Source: Xylanivirga thermophila (lineage in GTDB: Bacteria > Bacillota > Clostridia > Caldicoprobacterales > Xylanivirgaceae). Taken from it: a stretch of DNA of 43,994 nucleotides. The notes beneath the pieces are model-generated. The model had not been told where the DNA came from. It saw only the letters and a program-made list of their open reading frames with translations, and searched no databases. Location of the stretch: the NCBI RefSeq assembly GCF_004138105.1, contig NZ_RXHQ01000022.1:1-43994 (forward strand), read 5' to 3'. Below, one piece after another: positions 17,545 through 25,427 of this stretch (position 1 is its first letter; the number at the start of each line of letters is the position of its first letter). The position numbers and the translations under genes are program-made.

Positions 17545-18885
17545 ATGGATGAGCCTATAACCCGCGTTCCTCCCCATAGCTTGGAGGCTGAGCAGTCGGT
17601 CTTAGGATCCATGTTGCTGGATAAAGAGGCTGTGGCAACGGCTTTTGAATTTTTAAATGCAGATGATTTTTATGTAGATGCCCATAGGGAAATATTTGAT
17701 GCAATATTAAATATCTATGATCGGGGAGCACCAGTTGATTTAATTACTCTTATAGAGGAACTTAGACAAAGGGGTACTATAGAAGCTGTAGGTGGGACTA
17801 AGTATATAACCGATCTGTCAATGACAGTACCTAGTACTGCAAATATCGGGTTTTATATAAAAATCATAGAAGAAAAATCCATACTTCGTAAGCTTATAAA
17901 GGCATCTAGCGAGATAGTAAAGGATAGCTATGTGGCTCAGGAAGATGTGGATATAATACTTGATAATGCAGAAAAAAAGATATTTGATATATTACAGCGG
18001 AAAAGTACGCGGGATTTTGAGTCAATAAAGACAGTACTATTGGAGACATACTCTAAGATAGAGGATATGTCCAGAAATAAAGGTAAGATAATAGGTGTGC
18101 CTACTGGTTTTATAGACTTTGATCAAAGAACATCGGGTCTCCAACCATCTGATTTTGTACTAATAGCAGCTCGGCCATCCATGGGTAAAACTACCTTTGC
18201 CCTAAATATTGCCCAGTATGCAGCCGTAAGGGAAAAGGTGCCGGTAGCCATATTCAGCCTAGAGATGGCAAAGGATCAGCTAGTACAGCGTATGCTAAGT
18301 GCAGAATCAAATGTGGAACTTCAAAAGATACGTACTGGTGAACTGGATGAAGAGGACTGGCTAAAACTAGTACAGGCTGCTGGACCATTGTCCCAGGCAC
18401 CAATATTCATAGATGACACCCCAGGTATGTCTGTTATGGAGATAAGATCCAAGGCCAGAAGGTTAAAGCTGGAGCATGGTTTGGGTATGATAGTAATAGA
18501 CTATCTGCAGCTTATGTCAGGTAGGGGTAAGACAGAAAGCAGGCAACAGGAGATATCGGAGATATCACGCTCCCTAAAGGCGCTAGCAAGGGAACTGGAT
18601 GTACCGGTAGTTACATTATCTCAGTTAAGCCGTGCACCAGAGGCACGAACGGATCATAGACCTATGCTAAGTGACCTTCGTGAGTCAGGGGCTATAGAGC
18701 AGGATGCGGATGTGGTAGTGTTTTTATATAGGGATGAATATTACAATCCAGATTCGGAAAAAAAGAATATAGCAGAAGTAATAATATCCAAACAGCGTAA
18801 TGGTCCCACGGGGACATTGGAGCTAGTATGGTTGGGTCAATTTACTAAGTTTGTGAATTATGAAAGGAGCCGTCAGGAATCTTGA
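17545..18885 (+). CDS. dnaB: replicative DNA helicase DnaB
   Basis: This 446-residue hexameric helicase (the enzyme called DnaC in Bacillus) has an N-terminal domain starting PHSLEAEQSVLGSMLLD and a RecA-like domain with Walker A ARPSMGKTTFALN near 210-222, Walker B MIVIDYLQLMSG and the arginine-finger region SKQRNGPTG. GAGGAGG precedes ATG 17545. No intein is present. It is the last gene of the MazG-like to dnaB operon and is followed by a terminator that starts inside its last codons. The loader gene lies just beyond on the opposite strand. Confidence 0.97.
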   Translation: MDEPITRVPPHSLEAEQSVLGSMLLDKEAVATAFEFLNADDFYVDAHREIFDAILNIYDRGAPVDLITLIEELRQRGTIEAVGGTKYITDLSMTVPSTANIGFYIKIIEEKSILRKLIKASSEIVKDSYVAQEDVDIILDNAEKKIFDILQRKSTRDFESIKTVLLETYSKIEDMSRNKGKIIGVPTGFIDFDQRTSGLQPSDFVLIAARPSMGKTTFALNIAQYAAVREKVPVAIFSLEMAKDQLVQRMLSAESNVELQKIRTGELDEEDWLKLVQAAGPLSQAPIFIDDTPGMSVMEIRSKARRLKLEHGLGMIVIDYLQLMSGRGKTESRQQEISEISRSLKALARELDVPVVTLSQLSRAPEARTDHRPMLSDLRESGAIEQDADVVVFLYRDEYYNPDSEKKNIAEVIISKQRNGPTGTLELVWLGQFTKFVNYERSRQES

Positions 18886-18897
18886 CTGCTCCTTTTT
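18863..18897. terminator. terminator of dnaB
   Basis: AAAGGAGC (18863-18870) pairs with GCTCCTTT (18888-18895), extended inside by GTCA/TGAC, followed by TT. The stem uses the last dnaB codons and abuts the end of the opposing loader gene. Confidence 0.8.
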
Positions 18898-19894
18898 AGG
18901 TTTTGTTAGATTTTATTCTTATGTCTTTGCCTACAAATTTTATAAGCATAGTATTGGATGTATCAAAGAGTCTTGAGGTTATCCTATCGGAGTATCTATC
19001 TTGCAGCTCTGGTAGACTGAGATTTGTAGAGAGAAATGTATGTTTTCCCCTCAAAAAACGTTCATTGAGTATGTTAAATAGATTTTCCGATGTAAAATTA
19101 TTGCGCCTTGTCTCAGTACCTAGATCATCTATTATTAGCACTTCTACCTCGAAAAGATTGTCTAGAAGCTGCAAACTATCATTCATATTGTTTATGACGC
19201 TATAAAAAAGTTTATCGAATAGTTTATAGGCAGTGATGCTTATGGTTGTATACCCTCTATCCAATATGGCCTTTGCTAGACAATTTAGCATAAAAGTTTT
19301 GCCTAGGCCGGTTTTGCCGGTAAACAGTATGCATTTTCTATCGTTGTCAGGAAATGCTTCTACATATTGTAGAAGCCGGGTTTTTAGATTGAGCATATAT
19401 TCCCTTTGGGATATCTTGCTTCCTTTAATGGGCGTATCAGGAAATATATGCTCATTAAAGGTATCAAAGTTTTGGTTTTCTACAAGCTGTGCGTCCGATA
19501 ATTCATATGTCTGTATTAACATTTTTTGTATAAAACATTGACATTTTACTTTTACAGTTTCCCCTGTATAACCAGTATCTTTGCATATAGGGCAATGATA
19601 GTGCATTGAAAGGTAGTCCTGTGGGAATCCATTCTCTAAAAGTAATTTTAACTGTTTTTCCTTTAGTTTAGGTATTTTTAGTTGTAGAGTCTCAACTGCT
19701 TCTGGATACAGGTCTGGATCCTGTATAACACGGCGTGAGGTCTCAGCCATAAGATGGATTATTTCCTCCTGTATCTCAGCATATTCAGGTATACAGCTTA
19801 TTACCTCATCTTCCCGTTCTCGAAGATGCTGTTCTTCTTTTATTCTGATCTGTTCGTATTCTTTCAATAAATCGATTATTATTTTATTGTGCAT
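18896..19894 (-). CDS. DnaC/DnaI-type helicase loader ATPase
   Basis: This 332-residue AAA+ protein has an N-terminal coiled region, a zinc-binding segment CPICKDTGYTGETVKVKCQC near 118-137, Walker A FTGKTGLGKTF, Walker B VLIIDDLGTE and sensor-1 LSTNLSLPEL. The IstB-like ATPase core plus the N-terminal zinc module is the DnaI/DnaC pattern. It loads the DnaB helicase, encoded convergently next door. It follows the DnaD-repeat gene by 14 bp, so the two are cotranscribed and probably act together in primosome assembly. Confidence 0.88.
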   Translation of the reverse strand: MHNKIIIDLLKEYEQIRIKEEQHLREREDEVISCIPEYAEIQEEIIHLMAETSRRVIQDPDLYPEAVETLQLKIPKLKEKQLKLLLENGFPQDYLSMHYHCPICKDTGYTGETVKVKCQCFIQKMLIQTYELSDAQLVENQNFDTFNEHIFPDTPIKGSKISQREYMLNLKTRLLQYVEAFPDNDRKCILFTGKTGLGKTFMLNCLAKAILDRGYTTISITAYKLFDKLFYSVINNMNDSLQLLDNLFEVEVLIIDDLGTETRRNNFTSENLFNILNERFLRGKHTFLSTNLSLPELQDRYSDRITSRLFDTSNTMLIKFVGKDIRIKSNKT

Positions 19895-19908
19895 GGTAAA
19901 ACTCCCAT

Positions 19909-21405
19909 TTAAGCATTTTCTATATCCTCAAAAAGAGATTCAAGTTCTTCATCCGTATACGAATGTTGTTCAAAGTTATTAAAATCTACCTGTTTTTTAA
20001 GTCCCGCATCCCTTGTATCGCTTCTTGACTGTGATACATGTTTTTCATGGTCTTCCTTTGCAGACGCAACTGTTTTTATATTTCCTATATGCCAATTATA
20101 TAATATTTTGTGCATGAACGGGAGCTTATTTTCTGCCATTAAGGAATATTCTGCAGCGAGTAGAACAACTTCATATGGCATATTCCATTCCTCTGTCCAT
20201 TGCTTGAATATCTTTCGATCGGCAGATGTTACACCCCGTTTTTCTCCCGCCCTATCCAGTACTGCCTGTATTTCCATATCCAGTTGTTTTTTCTTTGTTA
20301 GATAATCCTTTATATCACCTGGAGAGCGCAGACCATAACCTACCCATTTTTGTAGCAATATATCTAGCTTATCAAAGGAGGCCTGCTTTTTCCTTACGCA
20401 TTGTTTACAGGCTAAAATTATTGTATCATGTTCTATGCCCATTTTTTGTGTCCAGGTAAGATACATTGATTGGTGCTCCGGGCTAGGCAGGCTATCCTTA
20501 TATCCTAGTTCATACATTACCTCTTTTATATGGTTATTTACCACATCACGGGAATTTATATAGTTATAAATATCCTGTGGAGTAGAGAGACCTAAGCGAT
20601 TGAAGTTTTCTAAGATCTTATCTAGGTAAGCAAAATTTGGGGATTGTATTTTTGCAGTCTCCTTACAGGCCTGCAATATGGCACTTAGTGAAAACGCCCA
20701 TTCATCCCGCCATTTTTTATAAAGTTCTAATTCAACCTTAGATGGTGAGCGGTGTATACCAAGATATTTTAGTACAGCGATGGTATCCTGATAACAACTT
20801 TCGCTAGTCTGTATATATTCTTCTGATTTTTGTAGTGTATTAATTCCTTGTTCAGCCCAACTTATTGCTACCTTATCCAAATAGTTTATGCTTATCTTGG
20901 AACCCTTTTTAGCAATATAAAATTGAATCATCATGAGGACTACTTCCTTTGGAAGTTCCAAAACTTCTATCCAGTCATATATCTTTATGTATTCCTGCGG
21001 GGTAAGGAGTCTGTTGCCAAATATTAGCTGTAGATTCTGGTTAAAATCCTTGTATCTATATAGTGTCTTTTCCATATTATTGTAGTTTTTGTTATATAGA
21101 ATATCTTTTATATTGAAATATTCGACACTAATGCTATTATCAGTAGATTGGTTTATCTTTAAGATCCCCTGTCTCTCCCAGTAACTGAAGGCATTCTGCA
21201 CAGTTTTAGTATCTAAACTGAGGGCTTTTGAGAATGTGTCTAGGTTGTCCTCTCCAAGCTCAGAGTGATAACATTGCTTGAGACCATATATATATACTTT
21301 GACAAAATCCCCCGGTGCCTTCAGCATAAACTCTTCTATGTACAAGTTTTCCACCGGGGTTATATCGAATATATGATAATTGTTAGCGAATTGGCATAAT
21401 GCCAT
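19909..21405 (-). CDS. DnaD/DnaB2-domain replication initiation protein with four C-terminal repeats
   Basis: The N-terminal ~120 residues form a winged-helix-like domain (GDFVKVYIYGLKQCYHSE...AFSYWERQGIL). It is followed by four DnaD/DnaB2-type helical repeats at roughly residues 136-198, 220-283, 308-369 and 394-452. Each shows the pattern YxxW, a hydrophobic helix with AC/AxxY, then LxxILxxW and GxxT/S (for example YKKWRDEWAFSLSAILQACK, YLDKILENFNRLGLST). Related Firmicute proteins (DnaD, DnaB of Bacillus) usually carry one or two. An acidic tail ends the protein. ATG 21405 is 9 bp from AAAGGA; ATGs at 21414 and 21411 lie too close to it. Likely primosomal partner of the downstream loader. 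Confidence 0.8.
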   Translation of the reverse strand: MALCQFANNYHIFDITPVENLYIEEFMLKAPGDFVKVYIYGLKQCYHSELGEDNLDTFSKALSLDTKTVQNAFSYWERQGILKINQSTDNSISVEYFNIKDILYNKNYNNMEKTLYRYKDFNQNLQLIFGNRLLTPQEYIKIYDWIEVLELPKEVVLMMIQFYIAKKGSKISINYLDKVAISWAEQGINTLQKSEEYIQTSESCYQDTIAVLKYLGIHRSPSKVELELYKKWRDEWAFSLSAILQACKETAKIQSPNFAYLDKILENFNRLGLSTPQDIYNYINSRDVVNNHIKEVMYELGYKDSLPSPEHQSMYLTWTQKMGIEHDTIILACKQCVRKKQASFDKLDILLQKWVGYGLRSPGDIKDYLTKKKQLDMEIQAVLDRAGEKRGVTSADRKIFKQWTEEWNMPYEVVLLAAEYSLMAENKLPFMHKILYNWHIGNIKTVASAKEDHEKHVSQSRSDTRDAGLKKQVDFNNFEQHSYTDEELESLFEDIENA

Positions 21406-21436
21406 ATTCATCATCCTTTACCTAGTAATTAGTAAC

Positions 21437-21466
21437 AGTATATCATGTAAATATATATTACCACAA
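21437..21466 (-). promoter_or_regulatory. candidate promoter of the DnaD-repeat/loader operon
   Basis: On the minus strand TTGTGG (21466-21461), 18 bp, TATACT (21442-21437). The -35 lies inside the small inverted repeat TACCACAATGGTA (21459-21471), a possible operator. Confidence 0.4.
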
Positions 21467-21590
21467 TGGTAGGTAATTGCAAATGATATGTTAGAACAAA
21501 AAAGTATCAAAGAATGTTTCATATTAGGAGTAGGGTTTATTATTAAAGTAGGCATTTAAAAACTATATGAAAACTTTATCAATAAAAAAC

Positions 21591-21619
21591 TTGAATAAAG
21601 CATATAGTAAGTGTATTAT
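21591..21619 (+). promoter_or_regulatory. promoter of the DUF1858 gene
   Basis: TTGAAT at 21591-21596, a 17-bp spacer and TATTAT at 21614-21619, 36 bp before the start codon. Confidence 0.65.
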
Positions 21620-21654
21620 GTAGTAAAGAAAAAATTATACGAGGAGGGAAATAA

Positions 21655-21864
21655 ATGACTCATATAACAAAGGATATGACCATCGCTGAGGTTTTACAGA
21701 TAGATGCTGGTACGGCTCCTGTGTTTATGCAATATGGTATGCATTGTCTAACTTGCCCTGTATCTGTTGGGGAGAGTATAAAGGATGCTGCAGCAGTACA
21801 TGGGGTAGATGTTGATGCCTTGGTTAAGGCACTCAATGAGTATCTTGGAGGCAAGGCAGAATAA
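21655..21864 (+). CDS. DUF1858 domain protein (redox-disulfide/hybrid-cluster-associated)
   Basis: This 69-residue protein spans a DUF1858 domain: ITKDMTIAEVLQID, then FMQYGMHCLTCPVSVGESIKDAAAVHGVDVDALVKALNEYL. The CLTCP pair is the hallmark of the family, which is found alone or fused to hybrid-cluster and redox proteins. GAGGAGG precedes the ATG. It has its own promoter and two terminators, so it is strongly insulated. A disulfide or metal role is likely but not shown. Confidence 0.88.
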   Translation: MTHITKDMTIAEVLQIDAGTAPVFMQYGMHCLTCPVSVGESIKDAAAVHGVDVDALVKALNEYLGGKAE

Positions 21865-21907
21865 ATCCGAATATTAAATATAAGATAATGAAAAATATTC
21901 GGATTTT
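21863..21907 (+). terminator. first terminator after the DUF1858 gene
   Basis: AAATCCGAATATT (21863-21875) is perfectly complementary to 21894-21906 and runs into T5. It overlaps the stop codon. Confidence 0.88.
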
Positions 21908-21912
21908 TGTGG

Positions 21913-21941
21913 GCTGGCTGTTGATTTACAGCCAGCTTTTT
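21913..21941 (+). terminator. second, tandem terminator
   Basis: GCTGGCTG (21913-21920) pairs perfectly with CAGCCAGC (21929-21936) and is followed by T5. Two back-to-back terminators for one small gene are unusual. Confidence 0.85.
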
Positions 21942-22006
21942 GATATTATCTATAGGGACTTAAAAACAGTCTGTCCCCCGCAACATTTGAAAGAGGGGAT
22001 ATATCT

Positions 22007-23419
22007 ATGAAGAATTATTATGATGTTGTCATTATAGGTGCTGGTCCTGCAGGGATATTTACTGCACTTGAAATTTCTAAACAGGATAAGGATCTAGATG
22101 TACTCATAATAGATAAGGGAAGGGAGATTACAAAAAGAGTATGTCCAGCCCGTACTACAGGGGAATGTGCAAACTGCCATCCATGTTCTATAGTAAGTGG
22201 TTGGTCGGGTGCCGGTGCATTTAGTGATGGAAAACTAAGCCAGAGTCCCGAAGTTGGGGGCAGAATATTGGATTATATAGATGAAGGAAAAGCAAATGCC
22301 CTTATAAAATATGTTGATGATACTTATTTGCATTTCGGTGCCGATTCAGAGCTCTATGGTACCAATAACAAAAGGATAGATGATATAAAATATCAGGCAG
22401 CAAGATATAATATTCGTTTAATACCCTGTTCTGTAAGACACTTAGGAACTGAAAAAGCATTTAATGTACTAAAAAATATGTACGATTATCTAATAAATGA
22501 AACCAAAACCGAGTACAGTGAACTTACTATAGCTAAGGAAATAACAACCGATGGTGATATTGTAAATGGTGTAATCATAGAGGATAAAGATGGATTTGAG
22601 AAAAAAATAGAGTGTAAATATGTAGTGGTAGCTCCTGGAAGGGATGGTGCTGCTTGGCTTAGTAAGCAGGCAAAGAGTTTGGATATACCCATTTGTAATA
22701 ATGCTGTGGATATAGGCGTACGGGTGGAAGTACCAAATGCCATAATGGATCATTTGACCCGTGACCTATATGAAGCGAAGCTTGTATATTATTCTGATAC
22801 ATTTGAAAATAAGGTAAGAACCTTTTGCATGAACCCTGGCGGAGTGGTGTCAGAGGAGCATTATGATGGCAAACTAGCAGTAGTAAATGGTCATAGTTAT
22901 GCCGATCAAAGGCTTAGAACGGATAATACTAACTTTGCAGTATTGGTATCCACGAGCTTTACCGAACCTTTTAATCAACCTATAGAATATGGGAAATATA
23001 TAGCACAATTGGGTAATATGCTCACAGGTGGAGGCATTATGGTACAGCGTTTAGGGGATCTTTTAAAGGGTAGAAGGACAGATTATTCCCGCCTTAAAAA
23101 GTCTACTACCATTCCTACATTAAAAAGCGCAGTACCAGGAGATCTTAGCTATGTGCTACCACATAGGTATTTGATGTCTATAATAGAGGCGTTGAGAGCA
23201 TTTGATAAGATTGCACCTGGACTTTATGAAAGGGACACGCTCCTTTATGGCGTAGAGGTTAAATTTTATAGTAGTAAGGTAACCGTTAATGATGGCTTTG
23301 AGACGGACATTCAGAATCTATATGCTATAGGTGATGGTGCCGGTATTACCAGAGGACTTATGCAGGCATCTGTAACTGGAGTCATAGTTGCAAGGGATAT
23401 CTGCATTAAAAAACAGTGA
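22007..23419 (+). CDS. FAD-dependent dehydrogenase-like protein (COG2509)
   Basis: This 470-residue flavoprotein has the FAD motif VIIGAGPAGIFTALEI at 9-24, the family segment CPARTTGECANCHPCSIVSGWSGAGAFSDGKLS near 46-78, a middle YVVVAPGRDGAAWLSKQ, and a C-terminal FAD motif YAIGDGAGITRGLMQASVTG. These match the uncharacterised FAD-dependent dehydrogenases of COG2509, related to the YhiN/HI0933 fold. The four closely spaced cysteines near 46-60 could bind a cluster or form disulfides. The substrate is unknown. It is followed by the tRNA cluster. Confidence 0.85.
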   Translation: MKNYYDVVIIGAGPAGIFTALEISKQDKDLDVLIIDKGREITKRVCPARTTGECANCHPCSIVSGWSGAGAFSDGKLSQSPEVGGRILDYIDEGKANALIKYVDDTYLHFGADSELYGTNNKRIDDIKYQAARYNIRLIPCSVRHLGTEKAFNVLKNMYDYLINETKTEYSELTIAKEITTDGDIVNGVIIEDKDGFEKKIECKYVVVAPGRDGAAWLSKQAKSLDIPICNNAVDIGVRVEVPNAIMDHLTRDLYEAKLVYYSDTFENKVRTFCMNPGGVVSEEHYDGKLAVVNGHSYADQRLRTDNTNFAVLVSTSFTEPFNQPIEYGKYIAQLGNMLTGGGIMVQRLGDLLKGRRTDYSRLKKSTTIPTLKSAVPGDLSYVLPHRYLMSIIEALRAFDKIAPGLYERDTLLYGVEVKFYSSKVTVNDGFETDIQNLYAIGDGAGITRGLMQASVTGVIVARDICIKKQ

Positions 23420-23464
23420 TTAGACAAATAAAGTGGAAATGATATAAAAAAATTAAAAATATAG

Positions 23465-23494
23465 TTGACAAGTATGGTGGTTATGTTGTAATAT
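23465..23494 (+). promoter_or_regulatory. promoter of the tRNA cluster
   Basis: Consensus TTGACA at 23465-23470, an 18-bp spacer and TAATAT at 23489-23494, 26 bp before tRNA-Lys. Confidence 0.75.
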
Positions 23495-23519
23495 ATAACT
23501 TGCCCGTTGTTAGGGCCTT

Positions 23520-23595
23520 GACCCATTAGCTCAGTCGGTAGAGCACTTGACTTTTAATCAAGGCGTCCGGCGTTCGAATCGCCGATGGGTCACCA
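23520..23595 (+). tRNA. tRNA-Lys (TTT)
   Basis: Acceptor GACCCAT/ATGGGTC, D-arm TAGCTCAGTCGGTAGAGCA, anticodon loop CTTTTAA with TTT, GTTCGAATC T-loop and encoded CCA. Confidence 0.97.
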
Positions 23596-23601
23596 CCGTA
23601 T

Positions 23602-23676
23602 GACCCCTTGGTCAAGTGGTTAAGACATCGCCCTTTCACGGCGGTATCAGGGGTTCGAATCCCCTAGGGGTCACCA
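23602..23676 (+). tRNA. tRNA-Glu (TTC)
   Basis: Acceptor GACCCCT/AGGGGTC, anticodon loop CTTTCAC with TTC, T-arm GGGGTTCGAATCCCC and encoded CCA. Only 6 bp after tRNA-Lys. Confidence 0.97.
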
Positions 23677-23695
23677 CTTTTATTTCAAATATTGT

Positions 23696-23772
23696 GGCCT
23701 GGTAGTTCAGTTGGTTAGAACGCTAGCCTGTCACGCTAGAGGTCGAGGGTTCGAGCCCCTTCCGGGTCGCCA
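23696..23772 (+). tRNA. tRNA-Asp (GTC)
   Basis: Acceptor GGCCTGG/CCGGGTC with two wobbles, anticodon loop CTGTCAC with GTC, T-arm GAGGGTTCGAGCCCCTT, discriminator G and encoded CCA. Confidence 0.97.
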
Positions 23773-23780
23773 TTATATAT

Positions 23781-23856
23781 GCTGGTGTAGCTCAATTGGC
23801 AGAGCAGCTGACTTGTAATCAGCAGGTTGCGGGTTCGAGTCCCATCACCAGCTCCA
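23781..23856 (+). tRNA. tRNA-Thr (TGT)
   Basis: Acceptor GCTGGTG/CACCAGC, anticodon loop CTTGTAA with TGT, T-arm GCGGGTTCGAGTCCCAT, discriminator T and encoded CCA. Confidence 0.97.
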
Positions 23857-23860
23857 TTAG

Positions 23861-23890
23861 TACCAAGACTTTAATGGTCTTGGTATTTTT
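23861..23890 (+). terminator. terminator of the tRNA cluster
   Basis: TACCAAGAC (23861-23869) pairs perfectly with GTCTTGGTA (23877-23885), followed by T5. Confidence 0.9.
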
Positions 23891-24062
23891 GATTTTGGGA
23901 AATTATTCTTTGATAATTTCGATAGAATAAAAATATAGCTTTTAAAGTTCTATTCTATATGGTAATTTAGTACTAAAAGATAGAAAAATAATTCTATATG
24001 AAGGATTTTATTAACATTTATAGAATATAAATAGTTAGGACTAATGTGGCGGGGGTTAATAA

Positions 24063-25358
24063 ATGAGTAAGGACTGGATTGATGCTATGAATAAGAAATA
24101 TTTTCCATCCCATATATGGCATATGAATGTTGACATGTCAAATACGCAAGAAAGGTGTAATAATATGGAAGACACATCTAGGGTTTTGTCTGAGATGTTT
24201 GAGCCTAATGATAAACAATTTGGGGAAATAAAAAGCAAATATGATAAACTTATAAAGGTATCTATACCATATATAAATAAGCTAGATACTGTAGTCACTT
24301 TATCAAATGCTATCATAGGAATTAGCACTGTAGATGGAGTAGTGTTATATAGCAAAGGCAAGAATAATGAACTTGAAGGTACAGAATATAGAGAAGGTGC
24401 TATTTTATCAGAAAACAAGCTTGATAATACTGTTTTTTCTTTATGTTTGAAAGAAGATGATCTTGCCATGACTATAGGCAGTCAACATGGTTTAGATATA
24501 CTTGGGAACTGGTCTTATTTTGCTTCTCCTATGCATGATGAATTGGGAAATGCAATTGCGGTTTTATATATGATATATCCAGTTAAGTTTTCATGTAATA
24601 GTTTTTTGCATATGGTAGATATGGCGGCTATGGGTATAGAAGAGCAGTTAGCAATATTAAAAGAGCAGGAACGACTTGTCAATGTAAATGGAGTATTATC
24701 AAATTTAAGCAGTGAAATAGTAAATGCTGCTTCGTTGTTATCCCACGAAATTCGTAACTCCTTATCCACTATAGGTGCATATGTACAACTCTTAGAATTG
24801 GAATATATACTTCAAAGTGATCAAGGTGATAAAATATTATCAGAAATAGGTCGTATAAATAAGCTATTGGATGGTTTTAAAAACCTTACTATGTCTTTTC
24901 AACCTAAATTCATGCGTCACTCACTAAAGGAAATCTTGAAATCAACATTTGAGATTATGCAGGCAAAGGCAAGTATGAACAATGTAGATATGCATTTGTA
25001 TATGGATAAGGCAGATGTATATGTAGAGGCAGACGTAGATTCTATGAAGCAGGTGTTTATAAACATAATAGTAAATGCTATTCAAGCCATGGCAGGCGGG
25101 GGTAGACTTGATATTTCCCTATCTGTGGATCCAAGATTTGAGAATGCCATAATAACTTTTAAAGATACTGGTGAAGGAATAAGCAAAAAGGATTTATCAG
25201 AGATATTTAAGTTGTTTTATACTACAAAGAAGGAAGGCAGTGGCATGGGACTTGCCATATGCAACAATGTAATAAAAGCACATGGGGGAAATATAAAGGT
25301 GGATAGCAAATTAGGTAAGGGTACAACGTTTGTCATAGAATTGCCCTATTGTAATTAA
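24063..25358 (+). CDS. orphan soluble GAF histidine kinase
   Basis: This 431-residue kinase has no transmembrane segment. Residues about 75-175 resemble the GAF-like sensor of AcoR-type activators (GISTVDGVVLY, YREGAILSE, GSQHGLDILGNWSYFASPMHDELGNAIAVLYM). The HisKA domain has His228 in SLLSHEIRNSL. The ATPase domain shows QVFINIIVNAIQAM, FKDTGEGIS and GSGMGLAICNNVIKAHGG. No response regulator is adjacent. Orphan soluble kinases of Clostridia often feed the sporulation regulator Spo0A; that is a possible but unproven role. Start ATG follows GGCGGGGG. Upstream, the 10-mer ATTCTATATG occurs twice (about 23950 and 23990), which may be regulatory. Confidence 0.88.
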   Translation: MSKDWIDAMNKKYFPSHIWHMNVDMSNTQERCNNMEDTSRVLSEMFEPNDKQFGEIKSKYDKLIKVSIPYINKLDTVVTLSNAIIGISTVDGVVLYSKGKNNELEGTEYREGAILSENKLDNTVFSLCLKEDDLAMTIGSQHGLDILGNWSYFASPMHDELGNAIAVLYMIYPVKFSCNSFLHMVDMAAMGIEEQLAILKEQERLVNVNGVLSNLSSEIVNAASLLSHEIRNSLSTIGAYVQLLELEYILQSDQGDKILSEIGRINKLLDGFKNLTMSFQPKFMRHSLKEILKSTFEIMQAKASMNNVDMHLYMDKADVYVEADVDSMKQVFINIIVNAIQAMAGGGRLDISLSVDPRFENAIITFKDTGEGISKKDLSEIFKLFYTTKKEGSGMGLAICNNVIKAHGGNIKVDSKLGKGTTFVIELPYCN

Positions 25359-25427
25359 TTCTAATAAAGCCCCACCTTGAATAATGATATACTATAATGC
25401 GCAATTTAAAATAAAAGAGGTGGAGCA

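Noticed and set aside
21954-22000. Riboswitch-like pairing before the COG2509 gene
   Set aside because: Only short GGGAC/GTCCC and CCCC/GGGG pairings are seen, with no known aptamer core, and too little sequence.
23520-23856. tRNA cluster as integration site of a mobile element
   Set aside because: All four tRNAs are complete, a clean terminator follows, and there is no integrase or repeated tRNA 3' end downstream.
25372-25421. CCACCT/AGGTGG pairing hiding the M1 peptidase ribosome site
   Set aside because: The left arm lies upstream of the likely -10 TATAAT at about 25394, so it would not be in the same transcript.
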